Source of the DNA: a virus
Length of the DNA: 29,422 bases
IMG/VR virus record: IMGVR_UViG_3300010885_005404
Location: 1 to 29,422 of that record
Strand: one strand, 5' to 3'
Below, in pieces: positions 17,796 to 26,171 of this stretch. Below the pieces are notes generated by a model. That model did not search any database and was not told the DNA's origin. It worked only from the letters and a program-made list of their open reading frames with translations. Positions within the stretch are counted from its first letter, which is position 1; each line of letters opens with the position of its first letter. Made by a program: the position numbers and the translations under genes.

Positions 17796-20700
17796 ATGGC
17801 AATCTCCGATCCAACAAAAATAGACTTATTATACAAGAAGCTGTTTGGCGTCGCTAAGACTGATACTTCGGCGCTTAAAAGCGCATCGAATGAAGCTACC
17901 GCAAGTCCATTTATAAATCGTGGCGATAAGACATGGACACAGGCCGGTTTAATCCCAACGACTGCGGCCGCTGTTACTGGTGTAGTTCAAGCATATACTA
18001 CAACAGCAAGAATACAAACTACGGCTGATACAACTACTACAGTTATTGGTAGCGTTTATCCTACATGGAAAACTGGTTTAACAGATTGGATCCCACCTGA
18101 ATTTGATACAGCAAATCTAACGAATACGTATCGTGTTCAAGTATATTATGGTGCTGCTGGCGTATCTAATCCTGCTTCTACGGGCGGCACGCAGATTTTT
18201 GCTGACGGATCTGGTGGAACTGGCGAATGGTATTTTGATTATCAAGCTGGTACACTACACTTCTTGGGTGGCACAATCCCGACTGGGATGACTGGTTCTA
18301 GTGTAATTTACATTTACGGTTATCGCTATATTGGTACAGCGGGTTTTGCTGGTTCTACACTTCCAGTTAATAATCTTAGACTAGGTTATACAACTACTGC
18401 TACTGCAGCTGGTACGACTACATTAACTGCAGCAAGCACACAGAATCAATTCTTTACCGGTAGTACTACACAAACTATTGTTCTTCCTGTTGCTAGCACT
18501 ATGGTGATTGGCGATCAATACTTTATTGAGAATAACAGTACTGGCAATTTAACGGTAAATTCTTCTGGTGGTAATTTAGTAGTAACAGTTTTACCTGGAA
18601 CATCAGTTGATGTTCTATGCATTCTTGCTTCTGGAACTAGTGCTGCATCTTGGGATGCAAAATATACTGGGTTTGCCACTGCAACTGGTACTGGCTCAGT
18701 TGTTCTTTCTACTAGCCCAACTCTAGTAACTCCAACTCTTGGTGTTGCAAGTGCTACTAGTATTAATGGATTAACAATAAATGCAAGCACTGGTACTCTA
18801 GCACTCGCAAATAGCAAAACACTAACTGTTAGTAACACATTAACATTTACTGGTACTGATGCTTCTTCAATTGCTTTCGGTGCTGGCGGTACAGTTACAT
18901 ATACAAGCAATAAACTATCTGCTTTTTCTGCTACTACTTCAGCAGAATTGGCTGGCGTAATTTCTGATGAAACTGGTTCTGGTCTCTTAGTATTTGCTAC
19001 TAGTCCAACGCTAACAACACCTACTCTTGGTGTTGCAAGTGCTACTAGTATTAACAAAGTAACAATCACTGCTCCAGCGAGTGGTTCTACTTTAACTATT
19101 GCTGATGGTAAAACCCTTACTGCTTCTAATACTCTAACCTTCACTGGCACTGATTCTTCTTCAGTTGCTTTCGGTGCTGGTGGTACAGTTCTTTATAATG
19201 GTGGTGCTCTTGGCACTCCATCTTCAGCTACACTTACTAATGCTACTGGTCTTCCAGTTGCAACTGGTATCTCTGGTCTTGGCACTAATATTGCTACATT
19301 CTTGGCAACTCCAAGTTCAGCAAACCTTGCTTCTGCTCTTACTGACGAAGCTGGTTCTGGTACTGTTGTATTCTCAACCAGTCCAACTCTAACAACACCA
19401 ACAATTGGTGCTGCAACTGCTACTAGCATTACTGGTTCTACTGGTAACCTTTCTATTACTGCTGCTTCTGGTAATAATAGCATCAGCTTGGTTCCGACAG
19501 GAACAGGTACTGTTGATGTTAATAGTAAGAGAATCACTTCCGTTGCTGATCCTACTCAAGCACAAGATGCTGCGACTAAAGCATATGTTGATTCGTTATC
19601 AAACGGTCTTGATGTTAAACAATCAGTTCGTGCAGCAACAACTATTGCATTAACTGCAGCATATGATAATGGTACTGCTGGTGTTGGTGCCACATTAACC
19701 AACTCTGGTACGCAAGCTGCTTTCGCTCTTGATGGTATTAACTTATCAGTTGGCAATCGTGTTCTTGTTAAAGATCAAGCAGCTGCATTGCAAAATGGTG
19801 TCTACACTGTTACAACAATTGGTACGGCTTCTGTTAACTGGGTACTTACTCGTGCCACTGACTTTGATAATAGTCCAGGTGTTGAAGTTGGGCCAGGCGT
19901 ATTCTTCTTTGTTGAAGAAGGTGCTACTAATCAAGATAACGGTTATGTCATAAATACCGATAGTGCGATTACTATTGGCACTTCAGCAATTAACTTTAGT
20001 CAGTTCTCTGGCGCTGGTCAAATTATTGCAGGTGATGGTCTTACTAAATCCGGTAACACTATTAATGCAGTTGGTACTGCTAATAGAATTAGTGTTGCAG
20101 CTGATGCAATTGACATCTCTACTGCTTATGTCGGTCAGGCAACTATTACTACTCTTGGAACTATCGGTACTGGTACTTGGAATGGTTCTTTAATTGGTTC
20201 TACTTATGGTGGTACTGGTGTTAATAATGGTTCTAATACATTAACATTGGCGGGTAACGTATCTTATGCTGGATCATTTACTCAAACGTTTACTGCTACT
20301 GCAAATACTAGCGTTACTCTACCAACTACTGGCACTTTAGCAACTCTAGCAGGTTCTGAAGCATTGACTAATAAAACCGTTAATGGTTTAACAATAACAA
20401 GTACTACTGGCACATTAACGCTAGTTAATGGTTCTACTTTAGCAACCGCTGGTGCGTTTAGTACTACACTGACTGCTACTGGAACAACTACAGTAACACT
20501 GCCAACAACTGGCACATTAGCAACACTTACTGGCTCAGAAACATTTACTAATAAAACTTTAACAAGTCCTACGATTAATGGTGGTGCGGCTTCTGGCCTT
20601 ACCACTTTAGCAATTCGTGATACTTCTGCAGCATTCGATGTAACTATCGCAGCAACTTCTTCTACCGTCCTTACTGCTGGAAGAACCTTAACTCTTGATA

Positions 20701-21092
20701 TGGTTAACGCCGCAAGAAGTATTAAACTTGCGGGTAATATTGATATTGCAGGTAACTTTAGTACAGCAGGCGCCTTTGCCACTACACTAACTGCTACTGG
20801 AGCAACTACATTAACACTACCAACGACTGGCACACTAGCTACTCTAGCAGGAAGCGAATCGCTAAGTAATAAGACGATTACATTATCTAGTTTCAGTGGT
20901 ACAACAGTTGCTGCATCTGGTAACGTAACATTTACTTCTACAACCGATGCATCAGCATTGGGTACTGCTCCAGTAGTTCTATCGGGTGGTTTATCAGTAG
21001 CAAAGACTATATACGTTGGAACAAATATTACAGGTGCAGGAGCAGCAACATCTACACTTGATGGATTTGCTATTGATGGTGGCACGTATTAA
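17796..21092 (+). CDS. Very long tail fibre protein, 1098 aa, internally repetitive
   Basis: ATG at 17796 follows AGGAA. Residues 1-180 form a conserved N-terminal domain known from pelagic myovirus structural proteins (MAISDPTKIDLLYKKLFG, KTWTQAGLIP, WKTGLTDWIPPEF, EWYFDYQAGTLHFLGG), probably the virion-attachment end. Then come two 96-residue repeats starting near 18735 and 19023 (TPTLGVASATSIN, TLTFTGTD.SS). A helix-type linker (ADPTQAQDAATKAYVD) precedes a module at about 609-743 (VGNRVLVKDQ, NGVYTVTTIG, VEEGATNQDNGYV) shared with the fibre at 8689. Three shaft repeats of PTTGTLATLAGSEALTNKT type follow from about 20320, 20505 and 20815. The end has VVLSGGLSVAKTIYVG and stops at DGGTY without an S74 chaperone or obvious tip domain, so the tip may be supplied by another gene. 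Confidence 0.82.
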   Translation: MAISDPTKIDLLYKKLFGVAKTDTSALKSASNEATASPFINRGDKTWTQAGLIPTTAAAVTGVVQAYTTTARIQTTADTTTTVIGSVYPTWKTGLTDWIPPEFDTANLTNTYRVQVYYGAAGVSNPASTGGTQIFADGSGGTGEWYFDYQAGTLHFLGGTIPTGMTGSSVIYIYGYRYIGTAGFAGSTLPVNNLRLGYTTTATAAGTTTLTAASTQNQFFTGSTTQTIVLPVASTMVIGDQYFIENNSTGNLTVNSSGGNLVVTVLPGTSVDVLCILASGTSAASWDAKYTGFATATGTGSVVLSTSPTLVTPTLGVASATSINGLTINASTGTLALANSKTLTVSNTLTFTGTDASSIAFGAGGTVTYTSNKLSAFSATTSAELAGVISDETGSGLLVFATSPTLTTPTLGVASATSINKVTITAPASGSTLTIADGKTLTASNTLTFTGTDSSSVAFGAGGTVLYNGGALGTPSSATLTNATGLPVATGISGLGTNIATFLATPSSANLASALTDEAGSGTVVFSTSPTLTTPTIGAATATSITGSTGNLSITAASGNNSISLVPTGTGTVDVNSKRITSVADPTQAQDAATKAYVDSLSNGLDVKQSVRAATTIALTAAYDNGTAGVGATLTNSGTQAAFALDGINLSVGNRVLVKDQAAALQNGVYTVTTIGTASVNWVLTRATDFDNSPGVEVGPGVFFFVEEGATNQDNGYVINTDSAITIGTSAINFSQFSGAGQIIAGDGLTKSGNTINAVGTANRISVAADAIDISTAYVGQATITTLGTIGTGTWNGSLIGSTYGGTGVNNGSNTLTLAGNVSYAGSFTQTFTATANTSVTLPTTGTLATLAGSEALTNKTVNGLTITSTTGTLTLVNGSTLATAGAFSTTLTATGTTTVTLPTTGTLATLTGSETFTNKTLTSPTINGGAASGLTTLAIRDTSAAFDVTIAATSSTVLTAGRTLTLDMVNAARSIKLAGNIDIAGNFSTAGAFATTLTATGATTLTLPTTGTLATLAGSESLSNKTITLSSFSGTTVAASGNVTFTSTTDASALGTAPVVLSGGLSVAKTIYVGTNITGAGAATSTLDGFAIDGGTY
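18735..19054 (+). repeat. In-frame 288-nt direct repeat units with 32-bp identical core
   Basis: A 32-bp sequence is identical at 18735-18766 and 19023-19054 (offset 288 nt, 96 codons). The surrounding coding sequence is similar but diverged, including the FTGTD.SS.AFGAGGTV phrase at the end of each unit. This is a tandem shaft duplication inside the 1098-aa fibre. Confidence 0.85.
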
Positions 21093-21107
21093 TATATAGT
21101 ATATGAT

Positions 21108-21125
21108 GGAGGATTTTTATCCTCC
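21108..21125 (+). terminator. Hairpin GGAGGAT-TTTT-ATCCTCC, weak terminator or attenuator arm
   Basis: A perfect 7-bp stem (21108-21114 with 21119-21125) and a TTTT loop, 16 nt after the stop of the 1098-aa fibre. The T-run that would make it a standard intrinsic terminator is not adjacent: TAAAATTATTCC comes before TTTTT (21138-21142). Its right arm is shared with the next hairpin, so the two cannot form together. Confidence 0.4.
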
Positions 21126-21147
21126 TAAAATTATTCCTTTTTAGGAG
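21122..21147 (+). promoter_or_regulatory. Hairpin that would sequester the ribosome binding site of the fibre at 21153
   Basis: CTCCTAAAA (21122-21130) is perfectly complementary to TTTTAGGAG (21139-21147), giving a 9-bp stem with an 8-nt loop. The right arm contains the AGGAG ribosome site (21143-21147) that lies 5 nt before the ATG at 21153. Formation of the upstream GGAGGAT hairpin would free it. A 13-codon frame (21103-21144) whose TAG stop overlaps this site crosses the element, though it has no clear ribosome site of its own. Confidence 0.5.
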
Positions 21148-21152
21148 CATGT

Positions 21153-22832
21153 ATGTCAAATAAAGTCTTGCTGAAGAAGTCTTCAGTAGCAGCTAAGGTC
21201 CCTCTTACGACCGATCTTGATTATGGCGAGTTAGCAATCAACTATGCTGACGAAAAGCTATACTTCAAAAATTCCTTAAATCAAGTTAAGTCATTTACTA
21301 CAGCCGGAGCTGGAGGAAGCGCTGCGCTTGACTTTCAAACATACACTGCTTCTGCAAGTCAAACAACATTTTCAGTATCCTACACTGCTCCATTCGTAAA
21401 CGTATACGTCAATGGCGTTAGATTATCTAGTGCAGACTATACTGCAACTAGTGGTAGTAATGTGATATTATCTATTGCATGTTCCGCTGGCGATATAGTC
21501 AACTTAGTTGGATTCACAAGTCTAACAATTGGTTATGGTCTTCCATCTTTAACTGGAAATTCTGGAAAGTATCTAACGACTGATGGAAGCACAGTATCTT
21601 GGGGTACTGTCGTTGCAGGCGGTGGTACTACTACAAATGCACTAACTATTGGTACAGGACTTTCTGGTACATCCTTTAATGGATCTTCAGCTGTAACAAT
21701 TGCTATTGATTCAACAGTTGCTACATTAACTGGTGCACAAACTCTTACAAATAAGACTTTAACATTACCTACTATCGGTGGTACTGGTGCTACATTTAAT
21801 GGTTCCACTTCTGGAACTACTGTACTTAAAGCAACTGCTACAGCAGGAACTACTACCATTACAATGCCAGCCACAACTGGCACAATGGCTCTTACTAGTG
21901 ATATTCCTACTGTTAATGCAGGTACACTTGGTGCTTCTGCAGCGACTGCTGGTTTAACAAATACTGCAATTGCCCTTAACTTTAGTGCTGCATGGAATGC
22001 TAACTCAGCATCCAATGTAACAATCAATCCAGTTGTTGGTCCAGCTATTACTAATCTAGCTACATTCATGACAACAGCAACTGCTGGTTTCATTAAACGC
22101 TCAGCTCAAGATACTTACGTAATTGATACTAATACATACTTAACTGCCAACCAGTCTATTTCATTGACTGGAGATATTACCGGTTCTGGTACTACATCTA
22201 TTGCTACAACTCTAGCTACTGTTAATAGTAACGTAGGAACATTTAATAACATAACAATTAATGCTAAAGGTTTAGCTACTGCAGGAAGTAACGTAGCGTA
22301 TCTAACATCAGTTATTCCAGCAAACTTTGCATCACAAACTGCTAATACTGTATTAGCTGCTCCAAGTGGAGCAGCTGGCACACCAACATTTAGAGCACTT
22401 GTCGCTCTTGATATTCCTACACTTAACCAGAACACTACAGGATCTGCAGGTAGTGTTACCAATACATTAACTATTGGTACAGGACTTTCTGGTACATCTT
22501 TTAATGGATCAGCTGCAGTTACTGTTGCAATTGATTCAACTGTTGCCACACTAACTGGTTCTCAAACACTAACCAACAAAACTTTAACATCACCAACAAT
22601 TAATAGTGGTGCAGTATCTGGTACTTTTACTGGTGCACCAACTTTCTCAGATACAACAGCTTCTACTTCAAGCACTACTGGCGCAGTAAAAATTGGTGGT
22701 GGTTTAGGTGTGGCTGGTAACATTTATGTTGGCTCAGCAAGTAAAGTAGGTTTCGTAAACGCAAGTAATGTAAGCGTAGTATATCAGGTATATAATGCCA
22801 CCGCTGGTGGTTTGGATACGGTGTTTGCATAA
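21153..22832 (+). CDS. Tail fibre protein, 559 aa
   Basis: It starts at ATG 21153 behind AGGAG. The N-terminus (VLLKKSSVAAKVPLTTDLDY, then GELAINYADEKLYFKN) is a very common head of aquatic phage fibres, probably the attachment segment. Residues about 60-130 form a beta module (TASASQTTFSVSYTAPFVNV, YVNGVRLSSADYT, GDIVNLVGF) like that in many T4-like fibres. The shaft contains GNSGKYLTTDGSTVSWGTV and two copies of a block with LTIGTGLSGTSFNGS, IDSTVATLTG and LTNKTL. Near the end, STTGAVKIGGGLGVAGNIYVG is the recurring TGAL-type node. The stop (TAA) shares its last base with the next ATG, so a LamG-bearing protein is translated right after. No chaperone domain is seen. Confidence 0.82.
   Translation: MSNKVLLKKSSVAAKVPLTTDLDYGELAINYADEKLYFKNSLNQVKSFTTAGAGGSAALDFQTYTASASQTTFSVSYTAPFVNVYVNGVRLSSADYTATSGSNVILSIACSAGDIVNLVGFTSLTIGYGLPSLTGNSGKYLTTDGSTVSWGTVVAGGGTTTNALTIGTGLSGTSFNGSSAVTIAIDSTVATLTGAQTLTNKTLTLPTIGGTGATFNGSTSGTTVLKATATAGTTTITMPATTGTMALTSDIPTVNAGTLGASAATAGLTNTAIALNFSAAWNANSASNVTINPVVGPAITNLATFMTTATAGFIKRSAQDTYVIDTNTYLTANQSISLTGDITGSGTTSIATTLATVNSNVGTFNNITINAKGLATAGSNVAYLTSVIPANFASQTANTVLAAPSGAAGTPTFRALVALDIPTLNQNTTGSAGSVTNTLTIGTGLSGTSFNGSAAVTVAIDSTVATLTGSQTLTNKTLTSPTINSGAVSGTFTGAPTFSDTTASTSSTTGAVKIGGGLGVAGNIYVGSASKVGFVNASNVSVVYQVYNATAGGLDTVFA
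21643..22589 (+). repeat. Direct 122-bp repeat pair within the 559-aa fibre gene
   Basis: The blocks 21643-21764 and 22468-22589 (offset exactly 825 nt, 275 codons) encode nearly the same peptide, from LTIGTGLSGTSFNGS to LTNKTLT. They differ mainly at synonymous positions. They duplicate a fibre-shaft unit. Confidence 0.85.
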
Positions 22833-24388
22833 TGCCAATAGCCACAAGACTCACCAATACAGGAACATTATTAGTCAACGGTAGTTTTGACGAGAATACT
22901 TCCATTGCTCCGACAAAGTTTAGAACAACATCAAATACGGTTTATGCTGGCACACTGGATGAATTTACTGGAGCACCTGTCGTAGATAGTAGTCTAAAGC
23001 TGTGGTTAGATGCTGGTCAGACTGCTAGTTACAGTGGATCAGGAACCACTTGGACAGATTTGAGTGGTAATGGTAACAATGGTACTCTTGTCAATTCGCC
23101 GACTTTTATTAGTAACGATGGTGGCGGATGTATTCAACTGGATGGTACCAACGATCATATCACGCTTCCTGTAACTGGATTTGCACCAGCCAGTTTAACT
23201 ATAGATTATTGGATAAAGAGAATAAGTGATAACGGATACTTTTGGATAGTAGATAATAGCGATCAACCTGAGTTGCGAATGCTTTTTCAGGCAGGAAAAT
23301 TACAAATATATTTCTATGATGATGGTGCATATTTTTCAACCTCCCTATCCTCTACTACATTTAGCACTGGTTCTTGGTATAATATTACAGTCACTATGAC
23401 TAACGGCTTACAGAATGTATACATTAACGGTAATCAAGAAATAATAACCACTACTGGAGTATATACTGGTGGACCAAGTGGTAATGCAGGTGAACACACT
23501 CTAGGTACATATAACCGACCAGGTGCAGGATATGGAGGTTACGCTAATGTACGAATAGGTAGTTACAGGTTCTACAACCGAGTATTGACCGCAGCTGAAG
23601 TGATACAAAATTATAATGCTTTACAAAGTAGATACGGATTAGCATCTATAACAGCAACTCAAATGCCAGTGGTTCAACGACAACAGAGTTCAGGTACTTT
23701 ATTAATAAATGGTGAGTTTGATGAATTCACAGGAGCACCTATTGTTGATAGTAGTTTGAAGCTGTGGCTTGATGCTGGACAGACTACTAGTTATTCAGGA
23801 TCTGGTTCAACATGGACTGATTTGAGTGGTAATGGAAATAATGGAACATTAAACAACGGAGTTGCATTTAATAGTTCTAATGGTGGTGGATTAGTCTTTG
23901 ATGGATCGAATGACTATGTTGATTTAAACACAAATAATATAATAACAGGAACCAATCCATTCACATTCTCTTGTTTCTATACAATAACTGCTCCTAACAA
24001 TGGCGGTGAAATATTTGGAAATTATGGGGTTGGTTACACTACTAATTACCTATGGATAGCTGGAGAATATGGTGTTTATTTAGATGGAAGTGTTTATTTT
24101 CCAGGCGCTCCACTATCAGCAGGAACATATCATATGGCAGTAACAAGAAATTCCGGTGGGTCAGTAATACTTTACAAAAATGGAGTACAAGTAAATTCAG
24201 GAACATTGTCATCATCAATTCTTGTAGGTGCTAATTTTAGATTGGGTGCTGATGTGACTGGTAGTGCAGCTAATGGTGGTGAATTATTGAATGGAAAGAT
24301 TTATAGCCAGATGGTATACAACAGAGCACTCACAGCAGATGAAATCACAACAAATTTCAATGCACTGCGTGGAAGATACGGTATTTAA
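22832..24388 (+). CDS. Adhesin with two tandem LamG/concanavalin-like domains, 518 aa
   Basis: ATG overlaps the previous stop by one base (TAATG). Two homologous halves are visible: residues about 43-265 and 297-518. Each has DEFTGAP.VDSSLKLWLDAG, then TWTDLSGNGNNGTL, a FDGSNDYV- or LDGTNDHI-type strand, a W- or Y-containing core (GSWYNITVTM / GTYHMAVTRN), a NVYINGNQ / ILYKNGVQ hairpin, and an ending YNRVLTAAEVIQNYNAL or YNRALTADEITTNFNAL followed by RYG. This is the LamG-like jelly-roll (Laminin_G_3) layout used for binding carbohydrates. Both copies are preceded by GTLLxNGxFDE. There is no shaft, so it is probably a tip or side adhesin that works with the coupled upstream fibre. Confidence 0.85.
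   Translation: MPIATRLTNTGTLLVNGSFDENTSIAPTKFRTTSNTVYAGTLDEFTGAPVVDSSLKLWLDAGQTASYSGSGTTWTDLSGNGNNGTLVNSPTFISNDGGGCIQLDGTNDHITLPVTGFAPASLTIDYWIKRISDNGYFWIVDNSDQPELRMLFQAGKLQIYFYDDGAYFSTSLSSTTFSTGSWYNITVTMTNGLQNVYINGNQEIITTTGVYTGGPSGNAGEHTLGTYNRPGAGYGGYANVRIGSYRFYNRVLTAAEVIQNYNALQSRYGLASITATQMPVVQRQQSSGTLLINGEFDEFTGAPIVDSSLKLWLDAGQTTSYSGSGSTWTDLSGNGNNGTLNNGVAFNSSNGGGLVFDGSNDYVDLNTNNIITGTNPFTFSCFYTITAPNNGGEIFGNYGVGYTTNYLWIAGEYGVYLDGSVYFPGAPLSAGTYHMAVTRNSGGSVILYKNGVQVNSGTLSSSILVGANFRLGADVTGSAANGGELLNGKIYSQMVYNRALTADEITTNFNALRGRYGI
22958..24385 (+). repeat. Tandem duplication of the LamG-like domain (period about 762 nt)
   Basis: GATGAATT at 22958 and at 23720 start matching stretches of about 125 nt with clear nucleotide similarity (offset 762 nt), after which only the protein pattern is shared. 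The first copy carries about 23 additional residues before its DEFTGAP motif. Confidence 0.75.
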
Positions 24389-24393
24389 AGACA

Positions 24394-24400
24394 ATAAATA
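24394..24400 (+). promoter_or_regulatory. Candidate T4-type late promoter (CAATAAATAC)
   Basis: ATAAATA at 24394-24400 lies inside the 38-nt gap between the LamG gene and the next fibre, with 26 nt from its end to the ATG. It has the same core as the elements at 12728 and 28970. The following ATG has no good ribosome site. Confidence 0.5.
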
Positions 24401-24426
24401 CAACAGTAACCAAATGAAATAATAAA

Positions 24427-26160
24427 ATGGCAAAATTAAATAGCGGTACAAGAATATACGGATCGGCAACGATAGATACAACTTTATCGCTGGGAACATC
24501 TGCAATTTTTTCTGGATCAACATCTGGAACAACCACACTGCTTGCAACTGCTACAGCAGGAACAACCACACTAACCTTGCCAGCTGCAACAGATACGCTA
24601 GTTGGTAAAGCAACCACTGATACTCTTACTAATAAAACTTTGTCAGCTGCAGTTCTTACGGGAACATTAACCGCTGGTGGCGGAGTAGGTACAAATGGAC
24701 AAGTTCTACAATCAACTGTAACTGGTGTTCAATGGGCAACAGTTTCTGGTGGTGGTGGTGTAAGTGCGATAACCATTAGTAATAAAACAGCTGCATATAC
24801 AGTTATTGCAGGTGATCTGGGCACGATCATTAATTGCACTTCTGGTACGTTTACAGTTTCATTAACTGCTGCTGCTACACTCGGTGCAGGGTTTAACGTA
24901 ACCATTTGGAATACCTCCGCTACTACCGCTGATGCAATTACTATTGACCCTGCTGGTTCTGAAACTATTGATGGACGAACTACCCTAATTCTTCGACGTG
25001 GTGAGGGTATGCAGATTGTGTGCGATGGCACAAATTGGCAGACGGGCGATAAGAAAACAATGCGTGGGTATGCTGAAAATATAGGAAACGGTGATACAAG
25101 ACCAATAGCTACTGGCGCGGGTTCTGTTGCTATCGGTGCGTATACACAAAGTACCAATGAAGGTTCTGTTGCTATCGGCGGCAATACCGCACAAGGCACT
25201 GGAGCAATTGCTTCTGGATGGGCGGCAATTGCTATAGGCGCAAGGAGTGGGGGCGCTACTGCTAGTGGTCATCATGCAATAGCTATTGGTGCATGTAGTT
25301 CTGGATCTACTAGTGCAACAAGTTTAAATAGTTGTGCTATAGGCTCAAATTCTGGTTCTACAGCGTCAGTTGCAGTAACAGGTGCAGGAGCAATGGCTCT
25401 TGGTGGATCCTACGCTTCTGGTATAGACTCGTTTGCTGCTGGTGTGACAAATAATACGAGTAGTTATGGCGCAACTGGTAATAGTAGTATAGCAATAGGC
25501 AATCTTGCTCGAGCAAGTGGTTTGCAATCTTTTGTAGCATCCACAGGCACAGCCACCGCTTCTGCTACTCAATCTATTGCTTTAGGTGCTTCAGCCAATG
25601 CAAGTGGGGGTGGAAGTGTAGTAATTGCTGGAGCAGGTACAGGTTGGGGAGCAACTGCATCTCAAAGTTCATCTTTTGCTTTAGGAGATGGTGCAGTATC
25701 TAATGTTAAAGGTAAATTCGCATTTTCCAGTGGATCATCTAATTCTGGTGCGGGAGATTCTCAGGCTGGAATGTTAATTTTAAATTTGACAACTACAGGT
25801 GCAACTCCTACAGCTCTTAGTTCTTATAGCTACTTAGCTGCAAGCACTTCGAGTCAAGTTACACTTCCTAATAATTCTGCATTTGCATTTTTTGGCACTA
25901 TTGTGGCTCGTCAGCAAGCAGCGGGTGGAACTGCTTCAGCAGCATGGCGAGTAGAAGGATTAATCCGCAGAGAAGGAACTGCTGCAAGTACGGTGCTAGT
26001 TGCTTCAGCTATTAACACAATAAGTAATGTTCCAGGATGGACTATAGCATTGACAGCAGATACAACTAATGGCAGTCTTGCTATTACAGCTACAGGTGCA
26101 GCATCAACTAATATTAGATGGATTGCAACAATACAGACTTCTGAAGTTACATACGCATAA
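24427..26160 (+). CDS. Tail fibre with YadA-like head repeats, 577 aa
   Basis: It opens with a fibre shaft (LNSGTRIYGSATIDTTLSLG, TAGTTTLTLPAATDTLVG, LTNKTLSAAVLTGTL). Residues about 110-200 form a capping beta domain (VIAGDLGTIINCTSGTF, GSETIDGRTTLILRRGEGMQ). Residues about 231-398 hold many repeats of the SVAIGxx(A/T)xxxGxxSVAIG / AIAIGA kind, the left-handed beta-roll motif of YadA and Hia trimeric adhesin heads. The last 150 residues (GKFAFSSGSSNSGAGDSQAG, VARQQAAGG, WRVEGLIRREG, TSEVTYA) are a C-terminal domain found in many phage and prophage proteins. ATG at 24427 has no clear ribosome site; the A-rich leader may suffice. It is probably a host-recognition fibre. Confidence 0.82.
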   Translation: MAKLNSGTRIYGSATIDTTLSLGTSAIFSGSTSGTTTLLATATAGTTTLTLPAATDTLVGKATTDTLTNKTLSAAVLTGTLTAGGGVGTNGQVLQSTVTGVQWATVSGGGGVSAITISNKTAAYTVIAGDLGTIINCTSGTFTVSLTAAATLGAGFNVTIWNTSATTADAITIDPAGSETIDGRTTLILRRGEGMQIVCDGTNWQTGDKKTMRGYAENIGNGDTRPIATGAGSVAIGAYTQSTNEGSVAIGGNTAQGTGAIASGWAAIAIGARSGGATASGHHAIAIGACSSGSTSATSLNSCAIGSNSGSTASVAVTGAGAMALGGSYASGIDSFAAGVTNNTSSYGATGNSSIAIGNLARASGLQSFVASTGTATASATQSIALGASANASGGGSVVIAGAGTGWGATASQSSSFALGDGAVSNVKGKFAFSSGSSNSGAGDSQAGMLILNLTTTGATPTALSSYSYLAASTSSQVTLPNNSAFAFFGTIVARQQAAGGTASAAWRVEGLIRREGTAASTVLVASAINTISNVPGWTIALTADTTNGSLAITATGAASTNIRWIATIQTSEVTYA

Positions 26161-26171
26161 GGAAAACAAAC

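Noticed and set aside
18515-19150. Minus-strand frame of 211 aa with internal repeats
   Set aside because: The repeats simply mirror the 288-nt duplication of the fibre on the plus strand; no start signal or domain is seen.
20282-21085. Long minus-strand frame (267 aa, Val/Ala-rich)
   Set aside because: It is the reverse-strand shadow of repeated Thr/Gly/Ala codons in the 1098-aa fibre. It has no ribosome site and no recognisable protein pattern, and its composition follows the plus-strand repeats.
21643-22589. Repeat pair considered as template/variable repeats of a diversity-generating retroelement
   Set aside because: Differences are spread over synonymous sites and not limited to adenines, and no reverse transcriptase gene is present in the window.
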